Shown: positions 11,054 to 23,470 of the stretch, piece by piece | Layout: each line of letters starts with the position of its first letter | How positions within the stretch are numbered: position 1 is the first letter of the stretch | NCBI GenBank assembly: GCA_963556145.1 | Contig: OY744464.1 | Location: forward strand, 3,224,001 to 3,288,000 | Direction: 5' to 3' | DNA from: Hygrocybe punicea | Lineage: Eukaryota > Basidiomycota > Agaricomycetes > Agaricales > Hygrophoraceae | DNA: 64,000 bases | Position numbers and translations under genes: made by a program | The notes under the pieces: model-generated | Database searches by the model: none | The model's input: only the letters and a program-made list of their open reading frames with translations | Told to the model about the DNA's origin: nothing

Positions 11054-13282
11054 ATGGCTTCAAAGTGTGAGCCTCTTTGCCACTTCGGTGACAGGTTCGC
11101 TTTTCCCGACAGCGCTCCCCCTTTATTCAGTTTGACCATATCTTGCAGGCTTTATTTCACCACATTCCCTCACCCCCCACCGAATCCCGATGTCTTGAAC
11201 AGATTATCGGCTGAGCCTGGAAATAAACCACGCGTGCGTGCACGGCCAAGAGGTGGCCCTTCCGCATCCCCAGATGACGATGCGACCTATTACTACTTCA
11301 CAATCGACGAGCAACTGCTGTATCTATCCTTCTTTCAGGATTGGGGCCCACTAAATATTGCAATGGTGTATAAGGCGTGCATCTTGATTCACGAACTTCT
11401 CGAGGTGTGATACCCCATATTGGTCCTTGCTAACCTGTTGACGCCTTGCAGGACCAAGATCTCAGTCGGCAGAGATTGGTACTCTACTCGTCAGATGACC
11501 CAAGGAGAAAGGCCAATGCTGCACTGTTGATGGCTCTATACGTCGTAAGTTCTCTCAATGCCAACTACGGCTTTCCTTCCAACTCAGCTCGTGCTCCCTC
11601 AGATGATCGTGCAGCGCCGTGCACCATGGGAAGCCTTTCACCCAATTGCGGAAATGGAGTTCATGCCATTTCGAGACGCAGGTCGGGGGCCTTCGGATTT
11701 CAGTCTCAATATTCAGGACTGTCTATGGGGCATCTGGAAAGGAATGCAGAACGGACTCTGCGACATGAACGAGTTCAGTGTGGAGGACTATGAATTTTAC
11801 GAGAAGGTCGAGAACGGTGACTGGAACTGGTTAACTCCCAGCTTTATTGCCTTCGCCTCCCCACTGGATACGAACTGGTTAAAGAAGGAGAAGGAAGCAA
11901 AGGAGAACCAAAAACAGCCAGCGGGAGCAGTTTCACCCACCAGATCCACATCGTCAACTGGCGCCGACCTGGCACTTCAGCGGAAGCTACCAACACCATT
12001 CCTCAATTGTCTGGACTATTTCGAGAAGCGAAATATCAAGCTCGTGGTTCGTCTGAACACTGCGTTGTATGACCGGAACGTGTTTTTGGATAGAGGCATC
12101 GACCATATGGAGCTTTATTTCGACGACGGGACAAACCCAACAGACGAGATCGTGAGGACATTCATTGACACCGCAGACCGAGTCGTTGAAGCTGGGGGTG
12201 TTGTGGCTGTTCATGTCAGTGTTCCTACATGGTTATTGCAGGGACACTAAACTAATTCTCGGCTTTGATAGTGCAAGGCCGGACTAGGTCGAACAGGTAC
12301 ACTCATAGGAGCATATTTGATCTGGAAGTACGGTTTTACAGCCAACGAGGCGATCGCATTTATGCGGATCATCCGACCAGGGAGCGTTGTCGGCCCACAA
12401 CAACAATACATGTATCTCAAACAGTTAGAATGGTGTAAATGGGCCGCTATAGATGAAATGCAGAAGACACAACTAGCAACCGCGATACCTTCCCCCACTC
12501 TCGTCACTCCAGCGACACCCCCAGCCGAGATCGACGAAGATGTAGATGCCATGCAGACGACACCCACGCCCGTTATACCATTCTCCATCTCTCTACCACC
12601 AGTAACACCAAACAAACTTGTCGCCGCGGCAAAGGCAAAGGCGATCACCCCTCCCGGGCAACCCCGGAAGACGCCCCAAGCGAAACGGGTCGCCGTGGAC
12701 TCCGACTCGGACGAGATCGACGATGTGCTACCCGCTCTGGGGTCCGTTCCCGCGAGCAGACCGAAAGTCAAGACCTCAAGAGTGGCCGGTAAGGTGACCT
12801 CATCTGAGTCCCGACCGACACGCGTGACCAGGTCGACGGCGGGAGCTGCGGCGATCAGAAAAGCTGGAACCACGGCTTCAAGTAATCTATCACCTGTGAA
12901 AGCTACCCGACAAGGACCCAACAAAATTCCCAGACTTGCCTCAACGCGAACCACCTCCGCCGCAAAGGCTATCGTAGCTGCCGCCGCCGCCACCGCCACC
13001 ATCACCGTCCCTCAACCACGCCGACCGCTACCACCGCCATCACCGACGCCGTCCCGTCTTCCCACACTCATCCCAGCAAAAAGACCCCACCATACACCTG
13101 CGAACTCCCTCACCGACGTTGCTTCCGTTGCAGCGATGAAGCGGCCTGGTGCTGCGGCTGATGCGTGGATGACGAACAATGCGTCTGCAGTTGTAATACC
13201 TGCTACCAAGTCTGCACGACCTGGCCTGCGGAGCGTACGACGCAGACGAAGCAGTTTCAGTTCGGCTGACGTTGTTGCGTAA
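11054..13282 (+). CDS. CDC14: Dual-specificity protein phosphatase CDC14
   Basis: Cdc14 reverses Cdk phosphorylation at mitotic exit and in cytokinesis. ATG 11054 ([11 protein letters not shown]) splices with donor near 11095 and acceptor at 11149 to give [14 protein letters not shown], the usual Cdc14 N-terminus. The N-terminal pseudophosphatase domain follows ([14 protein letters not shown] joined to [14 protein letters not shown], then [20 protein letters not shown]). Next is the catalytic domain ([18 protein letters not shown], then the P-loop [18 protein letters not shown]). An intron falls exactly between the P-loop His and the catalytic Cys (about 12213-12270). A substrate-recognition block ([20 protein letters not shown]) is present. 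The C-terminal third is long, disordered and Ser/Pro/Ala-rich, where regulatory phosphorylation sites usually lie. The upstream open frame allows a few extra N-terminal residues, so the start is likely but not certain. Confidence 0.93.
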
Positions 13283-13455
13283 TCTGCCATGATTTCGTTA
13301 TTTTTGCTTTACAGCACAGTTTGCATCCGTCCATATCTTGTATATACATACAGCCTATCTTTGTCTGTTTGTTTTATGTTGCATATTTGATCATCACTCG
13401 TCCTCTATCGTTACTGAACCATCCCAAGGAGCCATGAGGGTTGACGACGTAAGAT

Positions 13456-14735
13456 CTAGTTTTGGAGAATTGTACGCGAGGAATATTTATGAATGCACTC
13501 GAGGAACCAATGAAGGTCGTCCGGATCAACACCAGGAGTAATGCCATGGCCGAGGTTCGCAATCCATCCCTTACTGCCATTTCCGCTACAGAAGCCCTCG
13601 CACATCCTTTTCACTGCACTCTCGATTGGCTCCTTTCCGCCGTACAATAGATTGGGATCCAGATTCCCTTGGAGTGCGACACTGTCTCCGACGATACGAC
13701 GCGCCAGAGTTGGCTCGATGCACCAATCGAGGCCCAATACGTCGTAGCCAGAACGTTGTGCAAGAGACGCAACGGCGTAGTTTGCGCCTTTGGCAAACAG
13801 GGTCATGGGAACCACAGGGATATTGTCTGTGACGAGTTTGCGGCGTACGTTGGCGGAAATGTGTTGGATTGACGGGAGGGAGAAGATGTCAAAGTCGTAT
13901 GGTGAGAGTTCACCGGCCCATGAATCGAACACTTGGACTAGCTTTGATCAGGCCGAGTGAGGTGAACATGAAGAGAGCGATAATCGAGGTTGGCCCATGC
14001 CCACCTGTGCGCCTGCTTTAATTTGCCCAACCAGGAAATCTACACAGACATCTGCAATTCGCATGAGTAAAGCTTTAGACTCTGCCGGATATTTGAATAT
14101 CCAAGTTTTTGCTTTCTGTAACGTCTTACACCCTCCTCCTTCGATCATATAAGCGAAGAGCGTCCACGGTGCTCCACAGAATCCGATAAGAGGAACCTCG
14201 CCGTTCAATGCTATTCTCGTGCTGGTGATGGCTTCAAATACATACTTGAGCTCCTTGTCAACGTCAACTACTTTTGTGAGCTTCTTCTCGATATCGTCAG
14301 GCGTGACCAAAGGGTCCGGGAAATGTGGACCGGGATTCATCTCGACTGTCATACCCATTGCCTGGGGCACGACCAGGATGTCACTAAATATGATGGCCGC
14401 GTCCAGAAGACCAGAATACCGACGGATAGGCTGAAGAGTGATTTCGGCGGCCAAGGACGGCGTACGACAAATCTCAAAGAATTCGTGCGACTCACGGAGT
14501 CTTCGAAATTCTTAAGGGTAGCGCTTTCGTCGGTATTAGACACGAGAGAGACGAAGGGGAAACGAACCTGGGAGATACCTCCCAGCCTGCCGCATGACCC
14601 ATACTGGTGCGCGTTCTGTCTGCTCTCCTGGACGCGTGAAGTTTTCAGTGAGATCCATCGATCAATCCGGTCATTCCTCGTACCTCGAGCAGCGCGTAAA
14701 AGAAGATCGTTCTTGAGAGGTGGGAAATCCGCCAT
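13456..14735 (-). CDS. HEM12: Uroporphyrinogen decarboxylase
   Basis: Cytosolic haem-biosynthesis enzyme converting uroporphyrinogen III to coproporphyrinogen III by four decarboxylations. ATG at 14735 (MADFPPLKNDLLLRAARG) splices to EQTERAPVWVMRQAGRYLP, the first URO-D signature with its substrate-binding Arg residues. Further exons carry LAAEITLQPIRRY, then DAAIIFSDILVVPQAMGM, then the second signature LIGFCGAPWTLFAYM. An intron around 13935-14005 joins KAGAQ to LVQVFDSWAGELSP. The C-terminus has the conserved LQGNLDP and NLGHGITPGVDP. The TAG is at 13456-13458. It is convergent with CDC14 (174 bases between stops) and divergent from the Shg1-domain gene, sharing about 200 bases of promoter. 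Confidence 0.95.
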
Positions 14736-14938
14736 CAATTTGGCGGTGACCAGCTGCAAGGAAGGGCCGTGAGCTAACCAGCATGAGGAAGGCCAAAGGT
14801 TCGAAATACATCCAGTTGGCGAATATTTCCTTGACGTGTGCTGGCAAGAATGTTTCAATTTCAATTTGCAAATATGATAAGATATTGTATGTTCCCACGC
14901 TTCACCTAATTCCTCTACATGGACTGGTATATATTGTC

Positions 14939-15808
14939 ATGACCATCGTAAATCCTACTCAACTTGTCGACGAGTGCGAATAATCTTCCAAACTGCCTTG
15001 CGAATTGTAACAGAACGTTGCAGATTCAAGAAGTCTGGCGAGTTCGACCGGTTGCGACGCGAATTACTCAAGCAGTTCCAACGAGGCGTAAGTCCTTTGA
15101 CTGCTCCGCATGAGTTTAGCCACAGTGTTTCCTGTCTGACATACTTTCTGTCAAAACAACAAAAGGACGGAATATCTTCTTTTGTCTCCCGTGTAGAAGA
15201 CATCGCGCGGCAGCGACTCGTTTCTGATCAGAAACTGCAGTACCTCCCTCACGACGTCGCACACCGAGAATTGATGCAGGAAGTGGACAGGTAAGTAATA
15301 AATAAAAAATGTCCAAGGACTTCTGCTGCCGGGCATCTACCCTGCTGCAACCCTTCTCAAAGGTATCCGATCGTGGAGCGTGCCGTAGCCGATGTGCGAA
15401 TGCTCTCCGAGCCGTCGTTCGCTGCGGGAATCCAGACATCGGCCCAGAGAATACTTAGAGAAGACAGGGCGAAAGCGCCACTGCCCCACAAGGGTCTGAA
15501 GCCTCTCTTTCATTTGGAAAGACTTTATGAGATGAGCTAATTTGATGGTAACGGCAGACGACGGAAGCGATGTAAAACCTGAAGCAACTCTCGACAGTGC
15601 TGCTGGTGCCGACGTACAGCAGGATCCACCCTCTCAGCCACCGGACACAGCTACTCAACCACGAAATATAAATCTGCCGAGCCCCCCAAGTTCTGCGACA
15701 CCAACCAGGAATCGGGCACCTGAACCACAGAAAGAGACGGAGAAGATCGGTGACACCAATTCTCAGCATCTTGAGGGCATCGTGGGCGCCTCGGTTCAGA
15801 TACATTAA
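14939..15808 (+). CDS. SHG1: COMPASS complex Shg1-domain protein
   Basis: Small subunit-like protein of the Set1/COMPASS histone H3K4 methyltransferase (Shg1/BOD1 family, nuclear). Exon 1 from ATG 14939 (MTIVNPTQLVDE) splices at GTGCGA to FKKSGEFDRLRRELLKQF, the diagnostic start of the Shg1 domain. The next exon, reached through an AAG acceptor at about 15165, continues GDGISSFVSRVEDIARQRL. Another intron (15291-15361) leads to YPIVERAVADVRMLSEPSF. The frame could stop after LYEMS (15540), but splicing around 15483-15557 extends it into a Pro/Thr-rich acidic tail ending GASVQIH. That tail is disordered. The two C-terminal alternatives are not distinguishable here. Confidence 0.8.
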
Positions 15809-16019
15809 CATCGGCTAATGAGGATCCGTCGTCATTCCGACTGTTCCGTCACACCCATCAAGGTCTCGCCTTGAGTTTAAATTCCTTCTCTACCGAGAAC
15901 ACCTACATAGTTATACATTGTGTTAGAAAGCCAAGACCGTAACCAGCGGCAATACATTAGGTAACTTATTATCCAAAGAATGGGCACATGCTAAATGTGC
16001 ACGGGGCCGCTAGGGGCAG

Positions 16020-18151
16020 TTACTCATTCTCTTCTGATTGGATCAGAGCAATGGCTTTTGCTGATCGTGGTTGAATAGAGCACTTGAACGGTTTGGGGTG
16101 GCTTCATTGATTATCGGTGTGAACCAACTTTCAATCTTGAGGCTGAAGAAATATCGACGTACCTGATTGTCCCTGTGGTATTTTCATGAACGGGCACTAG
16201 AGCTACGCCATTTTCGACACATTTTGAAATGTCGAACACGGCGAGAGACATGGCGCATGATATGAAGACTGATGCGTCCGCCAAATGTAAGCCTGCGGGA
16301 GTACGATGGAGATTCAGTTCCGTCACACCAAACAGATATGACAAATTACCTGGACAAGTCCTGTTGAAATGCGGCATGAAGTAAGCAACCTTGATCTGAT
16401 CTGAGCCTAAAGGGACGAACCGTCTCCCGAAACCGAAACACAATTCACGAGGGTCGAGCTCAGGAGTCTTTCCTTCCGAAGCAAGGTACCGAGAAGGGTC
16501 GAAAGACATTGGGTTGGCGTAAGTCCGGGAATCGTGGGTGAGCTGCCTGAAAACAGAAACGATCTGTCAATGACATGATTTTGCCCATGGCAAGGCTCGA
16601 AAAACTGACCAGATGTTGGCTATGACCAAAGAACCTTTGGGAATAAAGTAACCTTCCTGGATGTCATCTTCCATGGCGCGATGTGGCATGCCTAGATAGG
16701 ATCGTTGTGAGAAACAAAGATTCGTTGGAGAAGCAAGTTGTCTTACCGGTCGGTGTGACAGAATTCCAGCGCAAGACTTCCTTCACCAGGGCATCAATGT
16801 ACGGCAGATTCTTGCGATCCCCGAAACCTGGTAGTCTGTCGTTGCCGACGACAGCATCAATCTCTGTCTGTGCTTTCTTCATGACCTCGGGATGGAGTGT
16901 CATGGCAAGGAAAAATGAGTAAATGGAAGAAACAGTCTGGGGCAGATCAGTGTTTCTGCCTGTGGTCTATTTTGTGGTGACCCACCGTATCAGCCCCGCC
17001 TATACAAAGAGTTCAGCCGACGTCTCCACATGCCTTCGGAGGAGCTTACCAGAGTATAACGAAGCAGCAGACCATTTGATATTGAATTCTTCCTCAGGGC
17101 TTGGTTTGTTTTCGAGTAACTGTGAAGTAAATGAGAGTGGGGCAGTTCCAGTTTCCTACGAACAGGTCAGGCGAAGATGAAATAGCTAGTTTGGAAGATT
17201 ACGGACCATTTGCTGCTTGACGAAATTGTGGGGTAAATCGACCATCTCACGAAGGGTCGCTGCCCATTGGCTTGCTGTCCTCTTGAAACCAGCACCAGGT
17301 AGCCAATCGGGTACATGTCGCACTTGGCAGAATGAAAACTGTCAATGTGAAGTTGGATAAGGAAGGGAAACAGACAGCGTACAAAAGGGTATGACATCGA
17401 CCATGAACCCACCGGGAGCAGTGGCCAAGGCAAACTGCTCTGTCGCTTTGTCAACGAGCTCGACGTAAGGATCGTTGTTCTCTTTGACTTCGTAGCCGTG
17501 CGAGATGGATAGGATGATAGCGCCAGCAGTCCTGCAAACAGCCACAAGTCAGCTAGGAACGGGACTGCGGAATTGAACCGACTGACTTTCGGATGTGCAC
17601 GGCCAAGTCGTCTGGCTTTGTCAACACCTTTCGCAGAAAACGGCGTGTTTCGAGCAATTCTATGGGATGAAACTGCTTCATGGTAGCGCGACTGCCGATC
17701 AAACGGTGAAAAAGTTTGCGGTAGTTGCGAAATCGCTCGCCGTAAGGCAGGAGGACAAGACTGTTTTTCCAGCCAACGAGTTCGCCACCCATTTGTAGTA
17801 CAGGTCGGTCCGAGTAGATGGAGCTTTTCTTGTCAAGCATCTCAACGGCTATCTTGGCGGAATTTACAATGATCAACGGCTGTCCTAGAACAGTTACGGA
17901 ACAAATGTCGCCTAAAGATGGATCAGTGAGCCGGACGCGAAACATGAATAGATACTGGAGAACACACCCCATTTTTTGCCCCATTTTGCGAAAGTTACCC
18001 ATTCTTGTTCGGAAGGGAGGTCAAGGACATTGCCCACAATGGGCCATCCTTTGGGACCGGGAGGCAAGGGAGCCTTTTGCTTTGAGCTGAAGAAACGTTT
18101 CAGAAGAAAGAGTGTTACAACCACCAGCGAAACGTCCAACAAGGTGATCAT
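16020..18151 (-). CDS. Cytochrome P450 monooxygenase
   Basis: Class II fungal P450. ATG at 18151 ([20 protein letters not shown]) gives an N-terminal membrane anchor for the ER, then the proline hinge [17 protein letters not shown]. Recognisable blocks follow in order: [15 protein letters not shown], then [13 protein letters not shown], then a 14-nt exon (16985-16998) encoding the I-helix GGADT. After these come [20 protein letters not shown], the K-helix VKEVLRW, and a PERF-like [14 protein letters not shown]. The haem loop FGFGRRTCPG is completed by an 11-nt exon (16350-16360) that carries the Cys ligand. The last join (about 16102-16162) gives [18 protein letters not shown] and a stop at 16020. 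At about 510 residues and with many introns it matches expanded Agaricomycete P450 families. The substrate cannot be read from sequence. No biosynthetic partners are adjacent. Confidence 0.92.
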
Positions 18152-19113
18152 GGTGAGGTGGGAATAAGCTGGCGATGGGGACGGGTGAAAGGACGGTAAT
18201 CGAGGATTGGGAACTGGCGGATGCTCTGGAACATTTTTTTTTTCAAGCTTCTGCTTTTGAGGAGGTAAAAGGAACAGGACGGGGCAGACTGACAAATCGT
18301 GCGACCAAAATCCGCAGGTCCGCGGACCAACCGATAGCCGCTGCAGAGGGATTGTAAGGGAAGGAAGGCAGGCAACAGAACCTGCCAACACGAGTTTGAG
18401 CTTCTCTTCTCTCCCCTTCCTCACTGGGGAGGGGGTCGTGTGGGGGCGGGAATTAACTGCCATATTGGCACCAGGGTAATGTTTTGAACATGGGAGCGTG
18501 TCGCTTCACGAGAGGGGATGTTACTTGAAACAGATGGGACCCGTCCATTTGAACGTCAGAGAATAGCCGAATCGGCGATGAGAAGAGAGTACTTATACCG
18601 GTCGAGGCACGGTATTGAAAATATGCTTCGGCGTTGCACCTTCTCGTTGCTGATCAGCGCTTCTGCATGCGTTACCACTTCGTAGTCGCCCAGACTTTGC
18701 TGCCTCAAGCTTGTCATCTTTTCCACCATATCAGCAAGTGAATCCACTGGCAAACACTCCTGGATAGGCAATGATATACGTATCCCCAGTTAGCCCATCA
18801 CGAAGCCGGTTGCCATTATATACATAATAACTTCCGAGCGGGAGGCTCAATCGGTGACTTTGGGCCATTTTATCCGTACGGGGCAACGATTTGGTGAGAA
18901 AGTGTTGCGGAATCCCTGGCGACGACCGGTCTCGCCCTGCTGGGAAATATGGATTTTTTGAGGCTGTCGGCAAACAAACCAAAACAACTCCTTCAACTCA
19001 TATGGCCGTATGTGTGACGAACCTTGATATATGCGCTTGATATCGCAAAGCTAACCCGAATACTCTAGAGTCACTATGCAATATCCCTTCGAGCTCTTTC
19101 GCGCCCAACGTCA
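18152..19113. other. Intergenic, unassigned open frames
   Basis: A 962-base stretch between the divergent P450 and bL12m genes. Minus-strand open frames at 18556-18771 (VDSLADMVEKMTSLRQQ) and 18731-18982 have coding-like composition but no recognisable domain, and I could not chain them convincingly. They could be a decayed gene. The part next to 18151 is the P450 promoter. Confidence 0.4.
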
Positions 19114-19887
19114 ATGTCCATGGTCAACCGTCCCCCATGGTATCTGTTTTCCTTTACCGGACGCGCACAACAACGACACGCTGCATTCTCAACCTCGCCA
19201 AGACACCTCGCCCTGGCCGCAGAAAAATCACCATCACCCTCACCGGCACCACCCTCCCCCGCACCCAACAACACCGTCACCGAGCCAAAAATAAAGCAAA
19301 TCGTGGATGATATATCAGGGTTGACGCTCCTGCAGGCCGCAGATCTCGTTACGCTGCTCAAGGTGCGTCTAGTGCCTTGTTCTGCCGTGGCGTGTACTGA
19401 AGCAACAGTGCGGCCGGGTTTTTTTTTATTCATAAATAAAAAAAGTCGAGATTGAACATTCAGGAAATCGCGATGCCAGCGGCTGCTCTTCCTCCCGCTG
19501 CTGCCGCCCCGGCCGAGGAAGCACCGGAAGAAGTAAGTCTGTTTTTTCTTTTCCATTCTTTCCGCACTGAAATCCTCCGCCCTGAACGCCCTCTCTAGGA
19601 GAAGCCTAAAGAAAAGGTGATATTCAATGTCATGCTAGAGTCCTTCGACGCTGGAGCCAAGTCCAAAGTCATTCGGGAGGTAAAAGCCCTCGTTCCGAAC
19701 CTCACACTAATAGACGTCAGTCTCTCTCCCGCCTCCCAAAGTCCGCAGATACCCACGTCTTTTCCCTTAGGCCAAAAAATTCGTCGAATCTCTCCCAAAA
19801 ATTCTCAAGGAGAATTTGTCAAAAGAAGAAGCTGACAAGCTCAAAGCCACTTTCGAGGGAATCGGTGCCGTCATTAAACTCGAGTAG
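19114..19887 (+). CDS. MNP1: Mitochondrial large-subunit ribosomal protein bL12m
   Basis: Mitochondrial stalk protein (bacterial L7/L12 family) that recruits translation factors. ATG 19114 (MSMVNRPPWYLFSFTG) begins a basic presequence running through RHAAFSTSPRHLALAAEK. Next is the dimerisation domain (KIKQIVDDISGLTLLQAADL), an Ala/Pro/Glu hinge (AALPPAAAAPAEEAPEEE), and the C-terminal domain (KVIFNVMLESFDAGAKSKVI, then LVPNLTLIDAKKFVESLPKI, ending GIGAVIKLE). There are three introns: about 19362-19463, 19533-19598 and 19717-19770. An ATG 38 bases upstream is in another frame. Confidence 0.93.
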
Positions 19888-20008
19888 AACCTAATGAGAA
19901 GAAACCGACACATTTTACGTTGGATTATAATGTTATTATTGATCATGGCTCTTCGAGAAGGCCAAAGAACTGGTATCTCAACGTTACATGAGGTAAGGAG
20001 GAAAACAG

Positions 20009-23001
20009 TCAATCCTCCGACAAATATCGATACTCAAATCGGAAGTCGCTTTTCTTCCTCTGGCACCAGGAGCCTTCCCAGTCAAAGTACACATACACGC
20101 CCTGTTCATATTCCTCGGTTATCGCCTGCGGCTCCGAGTGACGCTGGAACCATGTCAAATACTTTACATGGAAGCGCCATGACTGCCGCTTGAGTTCCTT
20201 TGCCGCAAGATACCTGCAACACAGCGGTTAATCCGGGTCCAAACGAGGAACAGGCAGACTAGACCCCTTACTGTTGATACGTCCCAGGGAGGAAGTAAAA
20301 GACGTAAAACAGCGTCTCTACATCTAGCTGGGAGAAGATTCCAGCAGTGCTCAACACGGGATTGGGTGATTGTGGGTAGTAGGCAGGCGTTTGGTATGGA
20401 TTTCGGGCAACGTAGTACTTTGGCCTGTAGCAAGATAATTTCAGCACCCATTTCTTGCCTCAATCAACCTACCGTACTTACTTCTCTGTGTCCTGTGGTT
20501 GAGGCACGTTTGAATAACCCCCTTCGAGCAACTTATGCACTTGGTCAAGATTGGTCATGCGATGGGCGGCTTGATCAAAGGATGCTCGTGTGAAGGCGAC
20601 AAGTTTATCCAATTAACAAGGTTTTAATACATACCTTTCTGTTTCACGTTCTCGAACGACATTACGAGATCCGACAAGGACCCGGGGAATCCACCTGATA
20701 CAGCAGAACGTGGCTGAGCAGGCACCTGCTGTGAGGCAGCTGCGGTAATGGGCTGTTGAGCGCTGGTGACCTGTAGTTGCTGAGAGACTGTGTTTGTAGT
20801 GCTAGGTTGGTCCCCTGAGGAGGGTGCTGGAGGTACCTTGACACCAGGCGGAAACTGGGGCTGGGGTGGCTGCGACACAGCTGACACTGAACCGCTCCCA
20901 GAAGATACACTGGGAAGGTTGTTGGTTGGCACGTGTTGCTGAACCGGTTGAGGCAAAGGTGAGAGTGCGGATAGTTGTGTCGTTTGGTTGCCCGCTTGTG
21001 ATGGCTGTGAGTTGCCGTTAGGCTGGGCTGGCGGCGCTTCAGACGTGAATAATTGCTACATTGGGCCTAGAATGAGCTTCTTTGCTAAAGGGATCGCGGA
21101 AAAACGTTACTATTGCGGTTTGCGCTTGTGATCCTTGCCGTGACGGAGATGACGCAGAATCTGGGACAAGACTTCAATCTGGCCAAACCACCATCCATTG
21201 GCTATAATGACGCACCTTTCCTCGATATTACACGCTGTGGCGAAGATGAGGCAACGGGTCCTCCGAGAGAACTTGGAACAGCTTCCGACAATGCTGGCGA
21301 TTCTTGGCCAGAATAGAATGACCCATCAGGCTGGTGTGACACAGAAGCGGACGACAGCATTGGACTTGTAATCGACGGATGCGTTAAGCTGGGAGACGAG
21401 GAGACGCCAGACAGCTGATCTTGTGTTGTCAGTTGTGGTAATGACGGCAATATTGGTGGCAGTGTTGGAGTGACTGGCGGAGGATTCGACGTTACAAGAG
21501 ACGTTGATTGCGATTGCGAAGGGGTATGCAACGAGCTGCCTTGCGTGACTGGTGAGGGAGAAACTGCGGCTGCGGCTGCAGCAGCATATCGTATAGGAGG
21601 AAGGGCTGGCGGCCGCGGTGCTGGAGGCAACCCTGCCTTGAGGATGCTTGCCATTGGTTGCTGAGCAAAATTCGGATTTGGTGGGGGTTTTGCTGTTCAA
21701 AATGGATGGTTAGGAGAACAAACAAAAATGTGCATAAGGGTTCCGTACTCTCTGTCGCCACATGCGGTTCTGCAGTTTGAAAGAATGAAAGAACTCTGTA
21801 AAAACAAAAGTAATTCAAGAATGCTTACTTCGGAGCTGTAACGTCACGGCGGCTTTCTTTAACACTGGGCTTTCGTCGCGTTTGCTACTTGTCACACTTT
21901 CCTCGTCGTGCTTCTTTGGTGCTCGTGGCAGGTCTGTAATTAAATGTGAAAAGCGGTTGCCTGTCGTATGTATGAGAGCCGTTACCTTCGCTGGCTACGT
22001 CGGACTCGTCGCTGTCGTCGTCATCCAATGCAAGGCCGAATTTCTCTTCCTCCTCGTCGAGGTTAAGATCGTCATATATGCCTTCATCTTCGTCAAAGTC
22101 CTCTTCCTGCACGTGCGAAACCCCTTGAATGATCTCATAGGAGGAAAAGGCAATGCAGTGCAACGAACGGTGTTGCTCTCGACGAAATAGGACACGTCAT
22201 CCTTTAACGCCACGACTTTGTCAGTTGACAATGAGCCATTGTTCAACAATCGTAAGATGATCTCCAAGCGACCAATATGCCACTTTCTTCGCTCGTTGAG
22301 AGTCTCCAGCTCTTCCAGTCGTCCTGCGGCAGACGAACCTGCTTTATTCCGCTTCTTACCTGTGCCCTGCAATGCCTCGACCTCCGCTTCAGTCTGCTCG
22401 ACCTGCATTTGTAGCTCTTCGACCTGATTTTGCAACCACGAGGTGGCTTCCTCCTTTTCCTGCTCCTTTGGGTCAAGTTTGGCAGCTTGGATGAGACCTT
22501 CCTTGGAAAACGCCTTTGTCTTCATTTCCTTCTCACATGCTTTGAACTTCTCCATTTGCTGCCGCCGGAGATTAGCCCATCGAATAGTCATGCAAAATGA
22601 GTCTGTCTGCACGTGTTCTCCGCAGGGGACAATGACGAATGTCCACTGCGAAGACACAGCACTAGGATAGAAATGTAACTCACCGTTTCAATCAAGCGGC
22701 GGTTCTCGAGCAGCTGAGACTTGTCCTTTATGTCGTTGTTGGCGACCCATGTCTTGATCTGGTCCCGCAAACGCTGTAGCTTCTTGATTTGAGTTTTCAG
22801 ATCAAGCTCCAGCTTTTCTTTCTGCGTCTGGTTTGTGGACGCCTGCATCTTGTCGTATATGCTCTCAAAAAGCTCGACACCTTCGGATACCTTCTTCAAG
22901 GTCCGATCTATTTCAGCTATGGACGTTGACAATATTGAGGTCAAAATGAGGAATAATTGAGGCGACTGTGTAGGCTTACTTTGAAGTTTTCTTGCTGCCA
23001 T
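20009..23001 (-). CDS. NOT3: CCR4-NOT complex subunit Not3/Not5
   Basis: Subunit of the cytoplasmic deadenylase complex that shortens poly(A) tails and monitors codon optimality. ATG at 23001 (MAARKLQ) joins [20 protein letters not shown]. The N-terminal coiled-coil Not3 domain continues with [20 protein letters not shown] and [18 protein letters not shown], through [18 protein letters not shown]. An acidic segment ([20 protein letters not shown]) and a long Pro/Ser/Gln-rich linker follow (21,050-21,660 and 20,640-20,950). The C-terminal NOT-box ends the protein: [20 protein letters not shown], then [20 protein letters not shown] and the final [10 protein letters not shown]. The gene has many introns. 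It is divergent from BEM1. Confidence 0.93.
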
Positions 23002-23470
23002 CGCGAGCAACACAAGAATTTACGCAAAGCCCTGGATTGTGGCTGACAACGATGGTGTATGTTTGGATCCATAATTACGTAATAAACGTTAGACAATAGC
23101 CGGAGTTACCGGTTGCCAAGTCGTCATTGTGGATCGGCAACGAATTATTTATTTTTGGTATTGTTGTTGATGGAATAGCAACGACTTGTCCCGCATTGCG
23201 AGCGTGGTGAGCGAATAAATATATCGATGGGTCAGCTGATATGAGTCCCCATTTGATGAGTGAATACGTTGCAAGGATGAGCAGAAGGCGCAAAGCTGCC
23301 AGTGAACCCCGTCGTCCACCGGTCGTTGGGTGCAAGGGGGAGGAAACCCGTTTGGTGAACGTGGGAATGCTGTGTAACACGTGCGAATAATGATAATAGC
23401 GAACTTTAGCCTTGGTGACTGCCAGTGTTAGACTTTCTCTTCTTCCCTGTACTCTTACTCTTACTCTATC
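23002..23470. promoter_or_regulatory. Divergent promoter region NOT3 / BEM1
   Basis: A 469-base stretch between the two start codons. It contains C/T-rich tracts just before the BEM1 ATG (about 23,430-23,468), typical of fungal core promoters without a clear TATA box. No gene is supported here. Confidence 0.5.

Noticed and set aside
12247..13005. 252-residue minus-strand open frame opposite CDC14
   Set aside because: It mirrors the Ala/Pro/Thr-rich CDC14 tail. The composition explains the openness and no domain is recognisable.
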